DNA from: Neodiprion pinetum
Taxonomy: Eukaryota; Arthropoda; Insecta; Hymenoptera; Diprionidae
Direction: 5' to 3'
Length of the DNA: 64,000 nt
NCBI RefSeq assembly: GCF_021155775.2
Contig: NC_060238.1
Span: 20,378,970 to 20,442,969 of the forward strand
The translations under genes and the position numbers were made by a program. The notes beneath the pieces are model-generated. The model saw nothing but the letters and a program-made list of their open reading frames with translations. It made no database searches and was not told the DNA's origin. Below, in pieces: positions 23,914 to 36,280 of this stretch (the first letter of the stretch is position 1; each line of letters opens with the position of its first letter).

Positions 23914-25510
23914 GAATACCTGCTTTATTCTTGATCGAAGACACCTTTGAAATAAGTCACGATTCATCGATTATATGCAAAGTATTATGTATTTCGTATA
24001 TGCGTATATATATATATATATAAAGTTCAGGTTTCTTTTTTTTTAAATAATATGTATAGAAGCAGTGGAAAAAAATCACGCGAGTTTTATCTCGTGAGTA
24101 CGAATTTAAAAAATTGGAACAAAAATTTTGTCAAGCATTGCTTAGCTTGAATAAAATTTTAAGTGTTATCATTATTATTTATAAATAATAATGTACTTAA
24201 AAGGAAATCGTTTATTCTTCCTTTCTGATTTTGAAACAGCGTTACTTTTTATTCGTATATGTATACAGTACGTAATACATATATCATAGATAATTGAAAC
24301 GGGTTATGAATAGTTTACATTTTTCAATTTGCGTTACTTTCGTATGAAAATGACCGTAAAATTCCCGTTACTTCAAATATATTAATTATTATAATCTGTG
24401 TAACATGTATTTTAAGTCGAATCAAATAATACGAGTGAATATACGATGAAATACTTCGATTATACGCAAGTGAAACGAAAATTACACGCGAAGTAAGGAA
24501 ATTTCTTTTTCTGCGAATTATTCGGGCCGCCAAACGTTTATCGCACCTCGACAGTTTTTTTTTTTTTTTTTTTTATTTCGCACAACTTGAAACATTAAAA
24601 TATTCATCAAATATAATTCACGAAACGAAATTTTTCGTTGTCGTTTTATGAGGATTTTTTTTTACCAACATTATTGTAATTATTAATCCATACCCGCAAC
24701 CCCGATTTCGTTTTTTACGTCGATTTCTAAATGCATATTTCACCAAAATTCACTACTCGCGCAAAAGTTGTCTCATTACTTCAAGACGATATTAACAAAT
24801 AACTATATAGCAGTGACACAATTGATACGGTAAAAAACTGGTAGGGATAATTTTTTTCAAAATTTAGTAAATCAATTTAATAATTTAAAAAATTTTTCTA
24901 CAACAGACAATGTTTCGTTTTCGTTTCTACTTTCTTTACAAAAAAAAGTTGAACGTTCCGATTGACTGATTTCCGACGGATAGAAAGAAATCACAACGAT
25001 TTGTATATTTGGAATGCGAATCTCTCTCCCGAAGATGCAAAAAAGAATTGAAAAAAAAGAAAAAAAAAAAAAAAAAACAATTTCATCTCAACTCCCGGTT
25101 GATGGATGAAAAATGGTTTTGTATTCGAAGGGCGCCCCCGGTGTGTTATAAATTTTTCATGCGTTCGTCGCGAGTCCCGGCGAATTTCCTCCGTACCCAA
25201 AAGGATCTAGGCTTCTATTTTGTAAGATTTTTCCGGAAATTGCACACCCCAAAAACTGCTGAAGGGAGAATTTTAAAATAACGTAAACACCCTAGGCTGA
25301 ACGCTGTTCGAGTATCTTGATATTCTACGGAAGTTACGAAACACGTAGGTATGTGACACACACACGCGCCAAGTTATAAAACCTTCCAAATTTATACGAC
25401 GTCGAGAAATTGATGGAAAGTTTTGCAAAGCTGTATATTTCCGCATGCGTATAGCTTGTATTGTATGTATAATATATATATATTTATATATACCTCTAAT
25501 AATTTATATT

Positions 25511-26010
25511 ATATATATAAGGGGCGTTCCACGTCAATTCGACCAGGGTTTGACCCTCATTATTTTGGAATTGGTCTGAGATTTTTTATACTCTTGTTCC
25601 AACGCGATGGAGCTTTGTAATTTTTTTTCTTTCTCGAGATTTTTAGAATCCAGAAATCAAAAAACGATCGTTTCTTTGGTTAATTTTCAACAAATCGTTA
25701 CAACATTTTGCTTAGTCATTTGTTGTTTTTTTTTTCCATATCTCAGGATTTGGTATCTTTTCTAAATAAAAAAAAAAAAAAAAACTGTCCAGACATTCTA
25801 GTTGAAGGCTGTAATGATTGAAAATAAAAAAAAAAAAAAAATTGCCGCTTTGCCGGTCAACTTCGATTTTGGTTGGAATATTGTAAAAGAAAAAATCTAA
25901 ATGCTTTTTGCGGTTGGAAAAACAGTATAAAAAAAAAATCGTTAGTCAGATACTAGAGGGTGAATGGTCAAATCAAAGGTGGAATTGACCCGGAATACAC
26001 CATATTTATA
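25511..26010. mobile_element. TIR element family F1, copy 3 (about 500 bp)
   Basis: The left end reads ATATAAGGGGCGTTCCACGT and then CAATTCGACC and TTTGACCCTC. The right end read on the minus strand gives ATATGGTGTATTCCGGGTCA, then ATTCCACC and TTTGACCATTCACCCTC. Several long A runs lie inside and there is no coding capacity. It is the shortest bounded F1 copy. Confidence 0.6.
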
Positions 26011-26018
26011 TTTACTTA

Positions 26019-26092
26019 TGGTGAATTCGATAACGATTTATGAAAGAAGCGAGAGAAGGTGAAGCGTTTCACCTTGGAACCTGAATTCACCA
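26019..26092. repeat. Nested inverted repeat (possible cruciform)
   Basis: The outer arms TGGTGAATTC (26,019-26,028) and GAATTCACCA (26,083-26,092) pair perfectly. Between them lies the near-palindrome AAGGTGAAGCGTTTCACCTT (about 26,056-26,075). It begins immediately right of the F1 copy, so it may be an operator-like regulatory palindrome or a remnant of insertion. Confidence 0.5.
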
Positions 26093-26589
26093 GACGGGCG
26101 AACGAATTCGATATATACAAGTTGCCGAAGAATTTTTACAACCGTATGAAATATGCATGCGAATCGCGATTCGATTTCAAAGATTTATCAGGTGCGGTAG
26201 AAATAGTAAACAAATCTTTAAGAACATATCACTAAGTAAATACTGAACAATTGCGCAGTAACTGAAATTTGTTATTCAAGTTGAATTTAGGTGGAAACGA
26301 TTATGTTTATTCAGAATGGATAATTAATTTGAAAAAGAAAACGAAAACCTTTCAGACTTATTAGGTTATTCTGCTGTTTTTTTTTTTTTTTTTTTCTTCC
26401 TTTCTTTCTTTCGTAACGAAATAACGTTGAAAAAACTACTATGCTACTTTGCCGGAATTTTTATTCAACTCTTTCAATAGGCTGACCAAAAAGTAAGCAA
26501 AAAAGAAAAAGAAAAGTTATTCGTTTTATACATGTGAGAATATTGAATTATCAACGTTATTGGACGGTTTATCAAACTGCTAAATGAGA

Positions 26590-26900
26590 TGGATTTTTTT
26601 TATTACGAATCTGAAATGAGATTTAAAAAATTCGAGATGGCCGATTCAATGTGGTGGACGAAAATTTCAAAATATCCATCGAATCCGGCGAAGAAACTCT
26701 GTTCATTGGTTTTTGAGGTCGCCGATTACGAATCTGAAATCTGAAAATTTTGAAAATTCAGTAAGTCGAAGTTCATAAAGTTTTTTGACCGTATTTTATG
26801 AAATTTGAAATTTTCGTACACCGCGTTAGATCCGTAAGTTTTTGAATTTAAAAAATCTGATCATAGATTCGTAATCATCGACCCCAAAAACCGCAAGTTA
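26590..26900. repeat. Inverted dispersed repeat with GATTACGAATCTGAAAT core
   Basis: The block TTTTTGAGGTCGCCGATTAC, then GAATCTGAAATCTGA (26,710-26,745), recurs inverted at about 26,858-26,893 as TAGATTCGTAATCATCGACC then CCAAAAACC. A third related block is at 63,405-63,500 (TTTTTTGGGTCGCTGATCAC and GAATCTGAAGACAGA, followed by ATGGCGGACC). The GATGGCCGATTCAATGTGG segment near 26,634-26,653 corresponds to that last part. It is a dispersed repeat of unknown class. Confidence 0.6.
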
Positions 26901-27814
26901 TTATCTTGTTGGAAAAGTCGACTTGGCGCAATAATGTGCGAATGAAAGAGTTAAAAGTGAGATTTGGTATTATTGTGGCTTTAACGAGGATTCGTTGCGT
27001 TCGCAATTCGTATCATCATTTATATCTCGATGCTTTTCAATTAACCGCGAAATCGCAGAGATTTCGTTGTCATTATCGTTATTGTTAATTTGTTATACCG
27101 TATCAGGCGCTAACCGGGGGCTGTTGTTTGTTGATACCGTCGTGAGCGGACCAAAATAGCGTTCATTTCACACCGATACTAAACGACGAGCGTTAATTTA
27201 TAGCTATAATAATTGCGCATAATTAAATCAACCGCTCCTCGCGTTCTCTTATGATTACATACGATAACATGTATAATTTGATAAATCGGTTTAGAATTAT
27301 TTTCTTACACAACGACGTTGAAAATCGACTCGTTGTTTGAATATTGAATTCTTTTTCGTTTGTGGAAAAATTTTCGTACACGTGTTCAAATTATGCAGTA
27401 TTTTTTTTTTTTTTTGTTTCTTTCGCTCAAAATTCAGCATGATATTTTTTAATTTTTAACAAAACACAACTTGTTTTTATATCATATACAATTATATCAA
27501 TCCGCAGCAAAGGACGATTAATTTTTTCCGATTCTTAACCATCGAATGTACGAGCGAATCGAACGAGCGTTGACGTTAATTTCACCCTGTAACCCGCAAT
27601 TATACGTAACCTAATATACTTACACTTAAAGGTGATGAATGATATATGATACCATAAATTATTTAGTCGCGTGTTGCGTGGGCGGAATCGTTGGTTATAG
27701 TGGATATTACGCGGAAACGTTTCACGCTGTTAATTTATCTCGAGAAACATAAAAGATTTTTGTCAACGATTCGCTGCAAGATTAGTAATAACTTTTATTC
27801 GTCTCGGATGTCGT

Positions 27815-28002
27815 ATTATTTATTTATATGTTTATTTATTCATTTATTCATCATTCATACATTGATTTATTTATTTATTTATTTATTCATTCATTCATTC
27901 ATTCATTCGTTCATCCATCATTCGTTCATTCATTCATTCGTCCATTCATTCATTCATTCTTTCATTCATTCGTCCATCCATTTATTTATTTATTCATTTA
28001 TC
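27815..28002. repeat. (TTTA)n/(TTCA)n tetranucleotide microsatellite, about 190 bp
   Basis: A long interrupted array of ATTT and ATTC units with scattered GTTC and ATCC variants. It creates 71- and 113-codon plus-strand frames made of Phe-Ile-His-Ser repeats, which are rejected as genes. Confidence 0.95.
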
Positions 28003-28795
28003 TCAATTGGTTCAATTTTCTTTTCAATTTAGCAACAAGTTGAGGGAAATATAAAATTCATTCGAATAATATGAACATGAATTTGATGAAAATTGGGTGA
28101 AATTTTTGATAGAATATGGTTGAAACAAAGAATTGTAAAAATAGTGGTTCCATTAGAGCAGTAAAAATAATGTAAAAAATTATCGCAAGTTTTCATAACA
28201 CTTTCGAAATGAAATAAAAATCCAAGAATTAATCAAGGCTTTGATATTTTCCGCATGGTAATTTAAATCGCTGATTAACTCCATGTATATATAGGTAACG
28301 AAAAAATATTGAAAAATGAGAAAAGTGAAAATATTCTTTGACTATAACGTTTTTCTTCTACTATGGATGAAACAATTTGTCAAAGTTGAAAGAACAGGGC
28401 AGAAGAAAAATGAGAATTGAAAATGAAGAATATAAAGAACAGTAAAAAAAGAAAAAAACACAGGTGATTAATGTTGCGGAGAGTGGGATAAAATTAATTA
28501 GTTCCGCTATACGGATCACGCGATATGTTTTTTCGTAAGTATAACTCTCGTTGATAATTAATTTCTCGGCGATGTGATTTATCACTGATATGCTCTGCGA
28601 TATGTGCAATGTGGCACATAATAAACATTCGTGATGTTGGTTCTACAATACGGATGGATGCCAGTCATAAACTCCGAAATTTCCCATTCTCTTTATCAAA
28701 CCGTACACGGAAAATTTACGAGCCGCGCGTTATTTTTCACGATTCTAAATCATTCAACCGTTTGTTTTTTTTTCCACGATCGATCACTCGACTCT

Positions 28796-28828
<33 letters not shown>

Positions 28829-31090
28829 GTTTACACCACTCTTTTTCTCTGACAGTTGAAGTATTGACCCACGTTTATTAATTAAAAAAATACGAAGGAA
28901 GAAAACAAAACGGAATTTGAAAAACAGTTCAACATTTTTTAAAGGATACCTATATTTCTAATTGTTTTGTTTTAAATATCGTATAAACATTGTGACAAAA
29001 TGAACAACATGCATATTGAAAATTCGTATCAATTTGAATAAACAAATGAGGAGGTTGTTTTGTCGTAAATTCGTGTTAAACGAATTTCGTACAGTTTTTA
29101 TAAGGTTGCGAAGTAACGATTTTTATTTTATAATCATAATAAAGAATGCATCGTTAAATTGTAAAGTTACGAGTATCGAGTTGATTAATTTTTAACATGT
29201 ATTAAATCGTCGTTGTATATTATATATTTTTATAAAAGAATAATATAAAAATTGTTCCGGTACAATCATTCATGATTTTATAAGTTTCTTTCAAATTCAC
29301 ATTGATCCGTTTTCTGTCTATGATCGTCATGCGGAAATTTATTGACTAGAATTCCGGAAGGATTCACCCGTCGATTTCGTGTTTAATAATAAAATCCCAT
29401 TCTCTGCACGTGCCAATCAAAATATGTTACGGTTGAACAATTCCTTTGTCGTATGTATCGCGTATTGACAATGTCGACGTTTTTACACATTTCATACATT
29501 CATCTATTCTCGATAGATTTGTCAGAATACGTCAAAATTGTATTATTTCAAAATGTCAAATAATTATTCAATTTTACAATAATTTTGTACGCGTGATCAA
29601 CTTTGCTGGAATATCACGATCGCAAAATTCTGCTCAATTTCAAGTTCGTCTTCTTCAATGTTGTTAAAGAAATGTCCGAATTAGTCAATTGCTAAATTTT
29701 TTTCACAGAATTCTGTCTGCAAAATAACGAATGTAATATAATGGTATTATTTTAACTTTGGAAATTTTCGATACACTGGACAAAAATTCATCAGAGCTTA
29801 ATTTAAATAGGAAATTTTGGTTGATTGGCTTCTTTTAAAATTAATTCAACTTGGGAAATGAAACAAAAAAAAAAAAAAAAAAACTTTGGGCAAAAAGCTC
29901 TCATCTCTTCGCAAACAGCAGGAATTTCCTACAGATTTTCCCGCCAGCTTCTTTCGCTTCTGAACCCCCTTTTTCCACTAGCTTCTTATCTTTCCGATCG
30001 TGTCTCAACCGTGTTGCGAAAAAGTTGTGGGTGAAAAAAAAAAAAAAAAAAACCAAAGCGAACGGATATCGGCCGAGCGGATAAAATTTAACAGATGCTT
30101 GCGATTTGTAGATTGTGTTGAAAAGGCCGATCCTCTTTTTTGCGGTTTCTTTTCTCTGTAAAAAAGCAGATTTTCTTGTCGAAATACGGTCGATGCATTC
30201 CGGTTCGTTGGCTCTTTCAGGTCACGCGGAAGTCCTAATATTTAACACGTTTTTGACAATAATTTTTCGAAACGATTTACAAGAATTTCAAACACATCCT
30301 ATGATTTCAAAAAAAAAAATGATTTCAAGATTTTGAGATTTCAAATTATTAATCTATTTTGAAATTTGGAGTAATTTTTTACGCAAGTTTTCAACAAAAT
30401 TTATACCAACGATTTTCACAGATTCACATGTTTCAGGTATTAAATATTATTTTTTAATGATTGGAAACAGATGTTGTGTAATTGAAGAGAAAAATAAAAA
30501 TAATTTTTTACCAGATTTGTAGAATCTTACATGACGAATAATTGAACTTGAATCCATTTTAGAAAATTCTCACATGCCTGTTCTCAGTTTTTCTCCCTTC
30601 TCGTGGCTTGTAATGTCTGCATAGATCACTGATTTTTATATCACAATATATCGTAAGGCTTGCAAAAAGAAGAAAAAAAAAACAAGAAAGAAAGAAAAAA
30701 AATTAATAAACAATAGTCTGATCACATATGATTGTAAGTAGAAATATTTTCCTCGTAAAAAGATTACAAAATTGAGAGAAAAAGAATGAGATTAAAATTA
30801 GGTATAAAAAAAAGTAAAAGAAAAATTTTCGTTTCAAATTTCTCTCTTTTTCCTGTTACGTACATTCGTTTCCAACCTTAATTCTTCCGCCGTTAAGCCG
30901 ATCGAGTTTTATCCTCCGTCCGACTGATGAAAAGCTTACCTTAAAATCGAAGCTTCAGTTCCAGAGCTTCGGATTGAGCTTCGCCGTATAAAACATCAGC
31001 GGGGCGGCTGCTTATCGGAAATGGACAGCCAACCGCCCTCGAATCCCGCGATAAAGTCCAAATTATATCCCTGGATCGTCACAATCAGTT
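28003..31090. other. AT-rich spacer, no gene identified
   Basis: AT-rich with many homopolymers, including a 30-base T run at 28,797-28,826, a 19-base A run near 29,866-29,884 and another A run near 30,034-30,052. Open frames are short and low-complexity. Nothing else is recognised, except slightly GC-raised sequence at about 30,880-31,070 that contains an AAGCTTC/GAAGCTT-rich segment. Confidence 0.55.
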
Positions 31091-31107
31091 TTATCCTCGT
31101 CCCTTAA

Positions 31108-31817
31108 GGATGTATCGGCTGTACATTCTCATCCAAAAGTGAGTCCCGTCGACAATTGTGAATACTTTGTTATAAGGTAACAATCGGGGAAAAAAATCAA
31201 CCGCAACAAAGACGATAAAATGATTAAATTTTATTTTTAATGATGCCCGAACGTTATCAATAAATTGCTTAAGCAAAATATTGCTCAGCAAATTTTTAGG
31301 ATGTATATATTTTTATTTTTTTTTTATCGTGTGAAATGAATTCGTTGATTTTTCGGAATTCACACGAATTTTTAAAGAATTTCCTCACTATTTTCAAATT
31401 TCCGTTTTCGAAAATTTGTAAACGCTGTAATTACGAAACTATTCGTTCAATGCGCCGGAAACTTTTCAATTGTAATATAAAACGTTTTTCACGAAAATGT
31501 TTCTAAGACTCGCGATTTTTCTTCCAGTTTTCAAAATGTAAAATTTTCGAAAACGGCAATTTCGAGGTAATGAGAATATACTTCAAAAACTCACGTGTAT
31601 TCCGAAAAATCAACATATTTATTTCCTTAAAAAATTGTTGGATAATGTTGTGTTTAAGCAATTTATTGACAATTTTTCGGCATTGTTATTATTGAAATTT
31701 AATATTCTTATCGTCTTTATTGCGGATGATTTTTTTTCCGATTCCCATCTTATCGCAAAGTATTCAATATCGTCGACGAGACTCACTTTTGGTTGCGAAT
31801 GTACAGCCAAACTATCC
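31108..31817. mobile_element. TTAA-flanked foldback element (710 bp), piggyBac-like
   Basis: TTAA lies directly outside both ends (31,104-31,107 and 31,818-31,821). The two halves are inverted copies over roughly 300 bp each. The left reads GGATGTATCGGCTGTACATT and then CCAAAAGTGAG; the right on the minus strand reads GGATAGTTTGGCTGTACATT and CCAAAAGTGAG, continuing through shared GCTTAA-rich and TTTTCGGAAT-type blocks to a short central spacer. TTAA duplication is the hallmark of piggyBac-type transposition; there is no transposase here. Two 66-67 codon frames, one on each arm, are mirror images. Confidence 0.75.
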
Positions 31818-31859
31818 TTAAACGCTCTTTATTGGTAAATTCTTTCAGGCGGATTGTCA

Positions 31860-33720
31860 CCTTATCGCTAACAGCGATTGTTTTACGCCACTCCGGAATT
31901 TCGCGATTCTGAAAAGCTCCGTGCGTCGATTTTTTCTCCTAAAATTTTTCGCCATGCTTTTCTCTCGACGAAACCTCGAAAAGTTTAAAAAAAAAAAAAA
32001 GTATGAAAAAGCTTGATCAAGTTCAATTTCACTAAAACTCTGTAGGTACACTTGACAAAGAAAAAAGTATAAATTTTCTAAGTTTATATGAATATTTAAG
32101 AAAAAAAAAATTAAAAAAAAAAAAAAAAATTTTTTAAAAAAAACGGTTCATGTTGCTGGTTTAAATATTTTTTCAAAATACCGTTTGTTCGATTCTGGTT
32201 AATTATCACGCATTCTTTGATCGCTAATGAATTCGTGGATTAAAAAATTTACAGAAAAAATTATGCGAGCTTTTTTGAAGTTATCAAATACAAGGGAACC
32301 CCAGCTTCATATATTTGAATTTGAGCTTTCAAATTTGTGAGGGTCGGGAAGCGAAATGCAGATAAGGCAACTTGAGGATTTCACATAAGAGGAAACCTGA
32401 TTCATTAGAAGATTTAAAAACGTAGAGAGTCAAAAATATAGAAAGCCAAAATACAGAATTGTGAGAAATACTGTAATACTATGAATTGTATTTTTACATT
32501 TTCGCAAATTCGATATTTCAACTTATCCGTTATCTAGTCAGTATATTATACTTCCCCCTCTTGTCCTTTTGAAATTTTTTTTCAACGCTATGAATAGATT
32601 CTGTCACTAATATCCAACTTGATTAATTGACTTTTTGCATTAAAATATTCATAGTCAATTTCCAATATTTACTTCTCACCCTTGGAATTGATAAATAATG
32701 ACAAAATCGATTTGGCAATGACGAAAAAAAAAAAAATTAATCTATTTTTCAGTAAAAAGGTAGTGAGATGTTATTCAGTTCTTTTATATTTAGTCTGAAA
32801 ATAATGTGAAAAATCGAAAATTATGAAATAACGAAATAACTTTGGCAGAAAAATGTATCAGATGGTGTTCTTATCGCATTACGACATTGTACGGATTATA
32901 TTTGTTTCACGTAATATGCTCGTCGAATATTGATTCGAACACCCTTTCCAACTACGAGGCAAAATAATTTTTTTACTCCTACTTTCGAGGGAATCAGAAA
33001 AAATTAATCAAATAACAGATTTTTTCTTCTGTACTCGAAAATTGAAGTTTTTTTTTTTTTTTTCAGTCTCAATTTCCAAGCTAAATAAAATAAATTGGCC
33101 GATAGATTTTTTCTTTCTTACACGAAAATTGAGATTTCAAAACAATTTCGGCTTTCCCTTTCCAATTGTTGAAATTGAAAGTTGAACATCTGAAATAATT
33201 CACTCACTGTTTTTTCCGTCATTATCCATCGATTCCAGGGGTGAGAAGTTTATGTTGATAAATTAACGACCACTCTTGTAATATACCACATATATATATA
33301 TATATTCTCATGTGTATATAAAGCGGAGAACTGCAAAATAATCGGTACGTATATTTTCAATTTGTTCAAAAAAAAAAAAACTATTGAATTTCACCGATAT
33401 TGTAATGCATACGTAACAAACAAAAATTGTCAAATTGTTGCAGTTTTACATGAAGCCATGTTTTTTAGTTCAACCCGTTCGCTTTAAAATGTTTTTTTTT
33501 TTTTTGATTGACTCAAAATACCTTTGTTTCGAGTAAAGAAACACTTTTCGAAAGATTTTCCTATATTTCGGACGTGTTTCCAGAAATTGATTTTATTCAT
33601 TTCTTCGAAATTCACGTTTTTCTCGCAGCGTGAGAATAATTCTACAAAATAAATATCGGCGATCCAATATGCCAGAAAATTTTAAATAAAAAATACGATC
33701 TCATTATTTTTCGTTTCTCG
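31860..33720. other. AT-rich spacer, nothing recognised
   Basis: AT-rich with poly-A/T runs, a TA run near 33,288-33,306 and no repeat family found by eye. No convincing coding frame. Confidence 0.55.
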
Positions 33721-33876
33721 CTTTTGCGCGCATGTGATATTTTTATTTTTTTTTTGTTACTTCCACGTAATTATCGAAGCGATATCGTGCGATAAATTCG
33801 AGCCGTTCAAAACTTTCGATCTTCTTGATCGTTTGCGTACTCCTTTTTTTTTTTTTCTCTCGACTCTCGCCCGCAG

Positions 33877-34015
33877 CAATTCTTTCACCTTGCACTCCGC
33901 TTTACCGCCTTTCGCGGAAACGCGGATCGGATTGATTGATATGTCGCAAAGGCTTGCAGTACCCACCTACGCTCGTCAAAACCCATTAAACCCTTTCCAT
34001 ACGGGGTTTCTCTAA
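33877..34015 (+). other. Candidate terminal exon after a strong 3' splice-site look (unconfirmed)
   Basis: A long pyrimidine tract (about 33,841-33,870) ends in CCCGCAG at 33,876. In one frame 45 codons follow to TAA at 34,013-34,015, with mixed composition including LPPFAETRIGLIDMSQRLAV. An AATAAA lies at 34,286-34,291, though this hexamer is common by chance here. The sequence is GC-raised compared with its flanks. No upstream exon could be joined and no domain is recognised. Microsatellite-like pyrimidine tracts are abundant in this window, so chance is likely. Confidence 0.15.
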
Positions 34016-34572
34016 TGTACCGCCTCGTGTCTTGGATGGATGGCTGAGCCTTAAGCCATCGACTTGTTGACGCGTCTGAGCGATCAATCAACCCTCGATT
34101 CACGCCTCATAGTCTCCCCGGCAGTCTCTACTTGCCTTCTTGGCGAAACTTGAGCATATTACCCGATCACCTGTAAACACCGTCGAAATCTTGGCTTATC
34201 ACTAGGAGACGATTATCACCGTTGAACACCAATTTTCACTCCTTGTCCCCTTGGACACGAAACTTTCCGTTTCTCACACGCGAATAATAAAAGTGAAAAT
34301 AATTTTATTAGACAAGGTTTGCTTCCGTTGAAACTATATAGACACGATATTTCGGTTAAACAAACATTTGTGGTTGATAATAATTGAATAAACTTCAATT
34401 TCGAATTTTAATTAATATTGAACAACAGTAACTTGTTGGAAAAAAACAAAAAAAAAAAAAAATACAGTTGCCACACTCGAGGCGGAATAATTTCGCAAGT
34501 GAAAGATGAAAAAAAAAAAAAAAAAAAAGAAATCAAAATTCATGTTCGAAAGATGTCCTCAAATAAAATCAG

Positions 34573-34604
<32 letters not shown>
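34573..34604. repeat. (TA)n microsatellite
   Basis: Near-pure TA run seen directly. A GC-raised, homopolymer-free segment follows (about 34,690-35,000) with no recognised feature. Confidence 0.9.
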
Positions 34605-35330
34605 GCATAGAAAATATTTTAAGCAGTATTTACGAAAAGTTTATCTCGAATCTGTTTTAGCCTTTTTTGCAATACAATATCACGTGTATTAGGCGTAGAT
34701 ATATGGAAAAAAGTCGTTTGCGGTGTTGAGTTCTACTTCAGAACACATTCAAAGATGTTATCGTCCTCTCGTACCGCGGTCCATTAGCGGCGAATATCCC
34801 GATCAATCGTTGTCTGTCTCAATCCTTTATCTTTCGGTTTAATTCCACCACCGACGGCGATCCGATAACCGTATAAAAGCTAAATAGGGACGGTATTTCC
34901 GTATCTTAATTAATGACTCGTTCAACAAGGCAGAGGAACTTGACGCGTTCGGATCGGAAGTTTCAGCGTCGTTTTTCTATTCGCGTCCTTTGAATTATGC
35001 CTGCTGTAATAGTCGAGAAATAAATAAATAACGATACTTGTTGTTCTTATCCAATTTTTTTTTTTTTTTTTTTTTTTGTTTCATCTATGACGAAAGTATT
35101 TGTTTTGAGCATTGAATTGCGTGAAAAAAATTTCATAAATTTAAAACGCGTCGCTCTTTGTGTTTTTCCTGAGCTTAATGATTTCCGAGCTCTGGAAATC
35201 CTTGAAGAATGAAATAAGAATTTTTAAATGTTTGAGGTCATATTTTGGGTCACTCGAAGCCTGAAACCTATTGGACATGAAAATCCGAGGGGTTCAGGCC
35301 AATGACCCCGTGACTTGACACGGAATGACC

Positions 35331-36060
35331 CATATATATGGAACATTCCATACCAATTCTGACCCTCACTGTTTCTTATTTAGTTCAAAAAATTTTATTC
35401 AGTTGTCCTGATCTTCGAACAATAGCCTAAACATTTTTCGATTTATTGTTCAACCGGTAAATTATTTATAAATATTTGAAGCTATTTGAAAATCCAGTAC
35501 TTTGATTATACTGAAAAAAAATTCTCTAAAATTGTTCTTTTTTTAGACCAAATATTTCAAGTCTGGTTCCATGATGCAATTCTTCTTTTTTTTTCCATTT
35601 TTTTTTTTTTTTGCAATATTAATTTCTTTCATCAACTAAAACATTGTTTAAACGGTCTGAAAATTAATTTTTTACTTCAAACATTTGTAATCCAGTTCCG
35701 TTATCGAGCGATTGTTTATTTCTTCCTTTTTGTTGGAATTTTCAATTTCAAGGGAAATTTCAGAACGTCCAAACAGTGTTTTGATTGATGAAAGAAAAAC
35801 AATTGTTCCATAACTGGAACAATCTTGAAATGTACGGTACAGAAAATACAATTTTTGATAAATATTTGAGAATTTTAAAATTGTCGATTTTAAACTCACT
35901 TTAAATATTTACAAACAATCAACCGGTTGAATAAAGAATCCGGAAAAAATTCAGGACACTATTTCAGAGTTGGGAGGGTTACATAAAAATATTTGAACAA
36001 AATCAAAAACGGTTAGGGTCAGACTTGGTCGAGTTGACATGGAATGCCCCATATATATAT
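35331..36060. mobile_element. TIR element family F1, copy 4 (about 730 bp)
   Basis: The left end reads ATATATGGAACATTCCATAC then CAATTCTGACCCTCAC. The right end read on the minus strand gives ATATGGGGCATTCCATGTCA then ACTCGACC and TCTGACCCTAACC. This is the clearest terminal match of the family. Directly left of it (about 35,303-35,338) lies TTGACACGGAATGACCCATA, which looks like the right end of another F1 copy, so two may abut. There is no transposase; the inner frames of 100 and 75 codons overlap on opposite strands and are T/A-rich. Confidence 0.65.
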
Positions 36061-36280
36061 ATACACATGCTTTTGACTAATGTTCCGGGCTTATTTCCTG
36101 CAGCAAAAGAAAATATCCGGGCATTAAGCGACTCACCGGCTGCACTTGACGTCCTCTTTCCGATTAGATTGGACGCGGTTTTTGTAAATTTTTTTACCTC
36201 TTGTACGAACGGGATGCTTTTTCACCTTGGAACATTTGCTAAGAAAGTAAACTTGTGTCCTTTTTATTATCGCAATTAGT
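36061..36280 (+). other. Non-repeat stretch with an open frame, uncertain
   Basis: Just outside the F1 element an AG-ended pyrimidine stretch (TTTCCTGCAG near 36,094-36,103) is followed by about 58 open codons of ordinary composition to TAG at 36,277-36,279. No known domain is recognised and there is no partner exon. Listed because it is one of the few frames not built from simple sequence. Confidence 0.12.

Noticed and set aside
27691..28043. Plus frames of 113 and 71 codons with Phe-Ile-His-Ser repeats.
   Set aside because: They simply translate the TTTA/TTCA microsatellite.
28797..28826. Long poly-T considered as the tail of a minus-strand retroposon.
   Set aside because: Dozens of similar A/T runs occur in the window, with no target duplication or adjoining element body seen.
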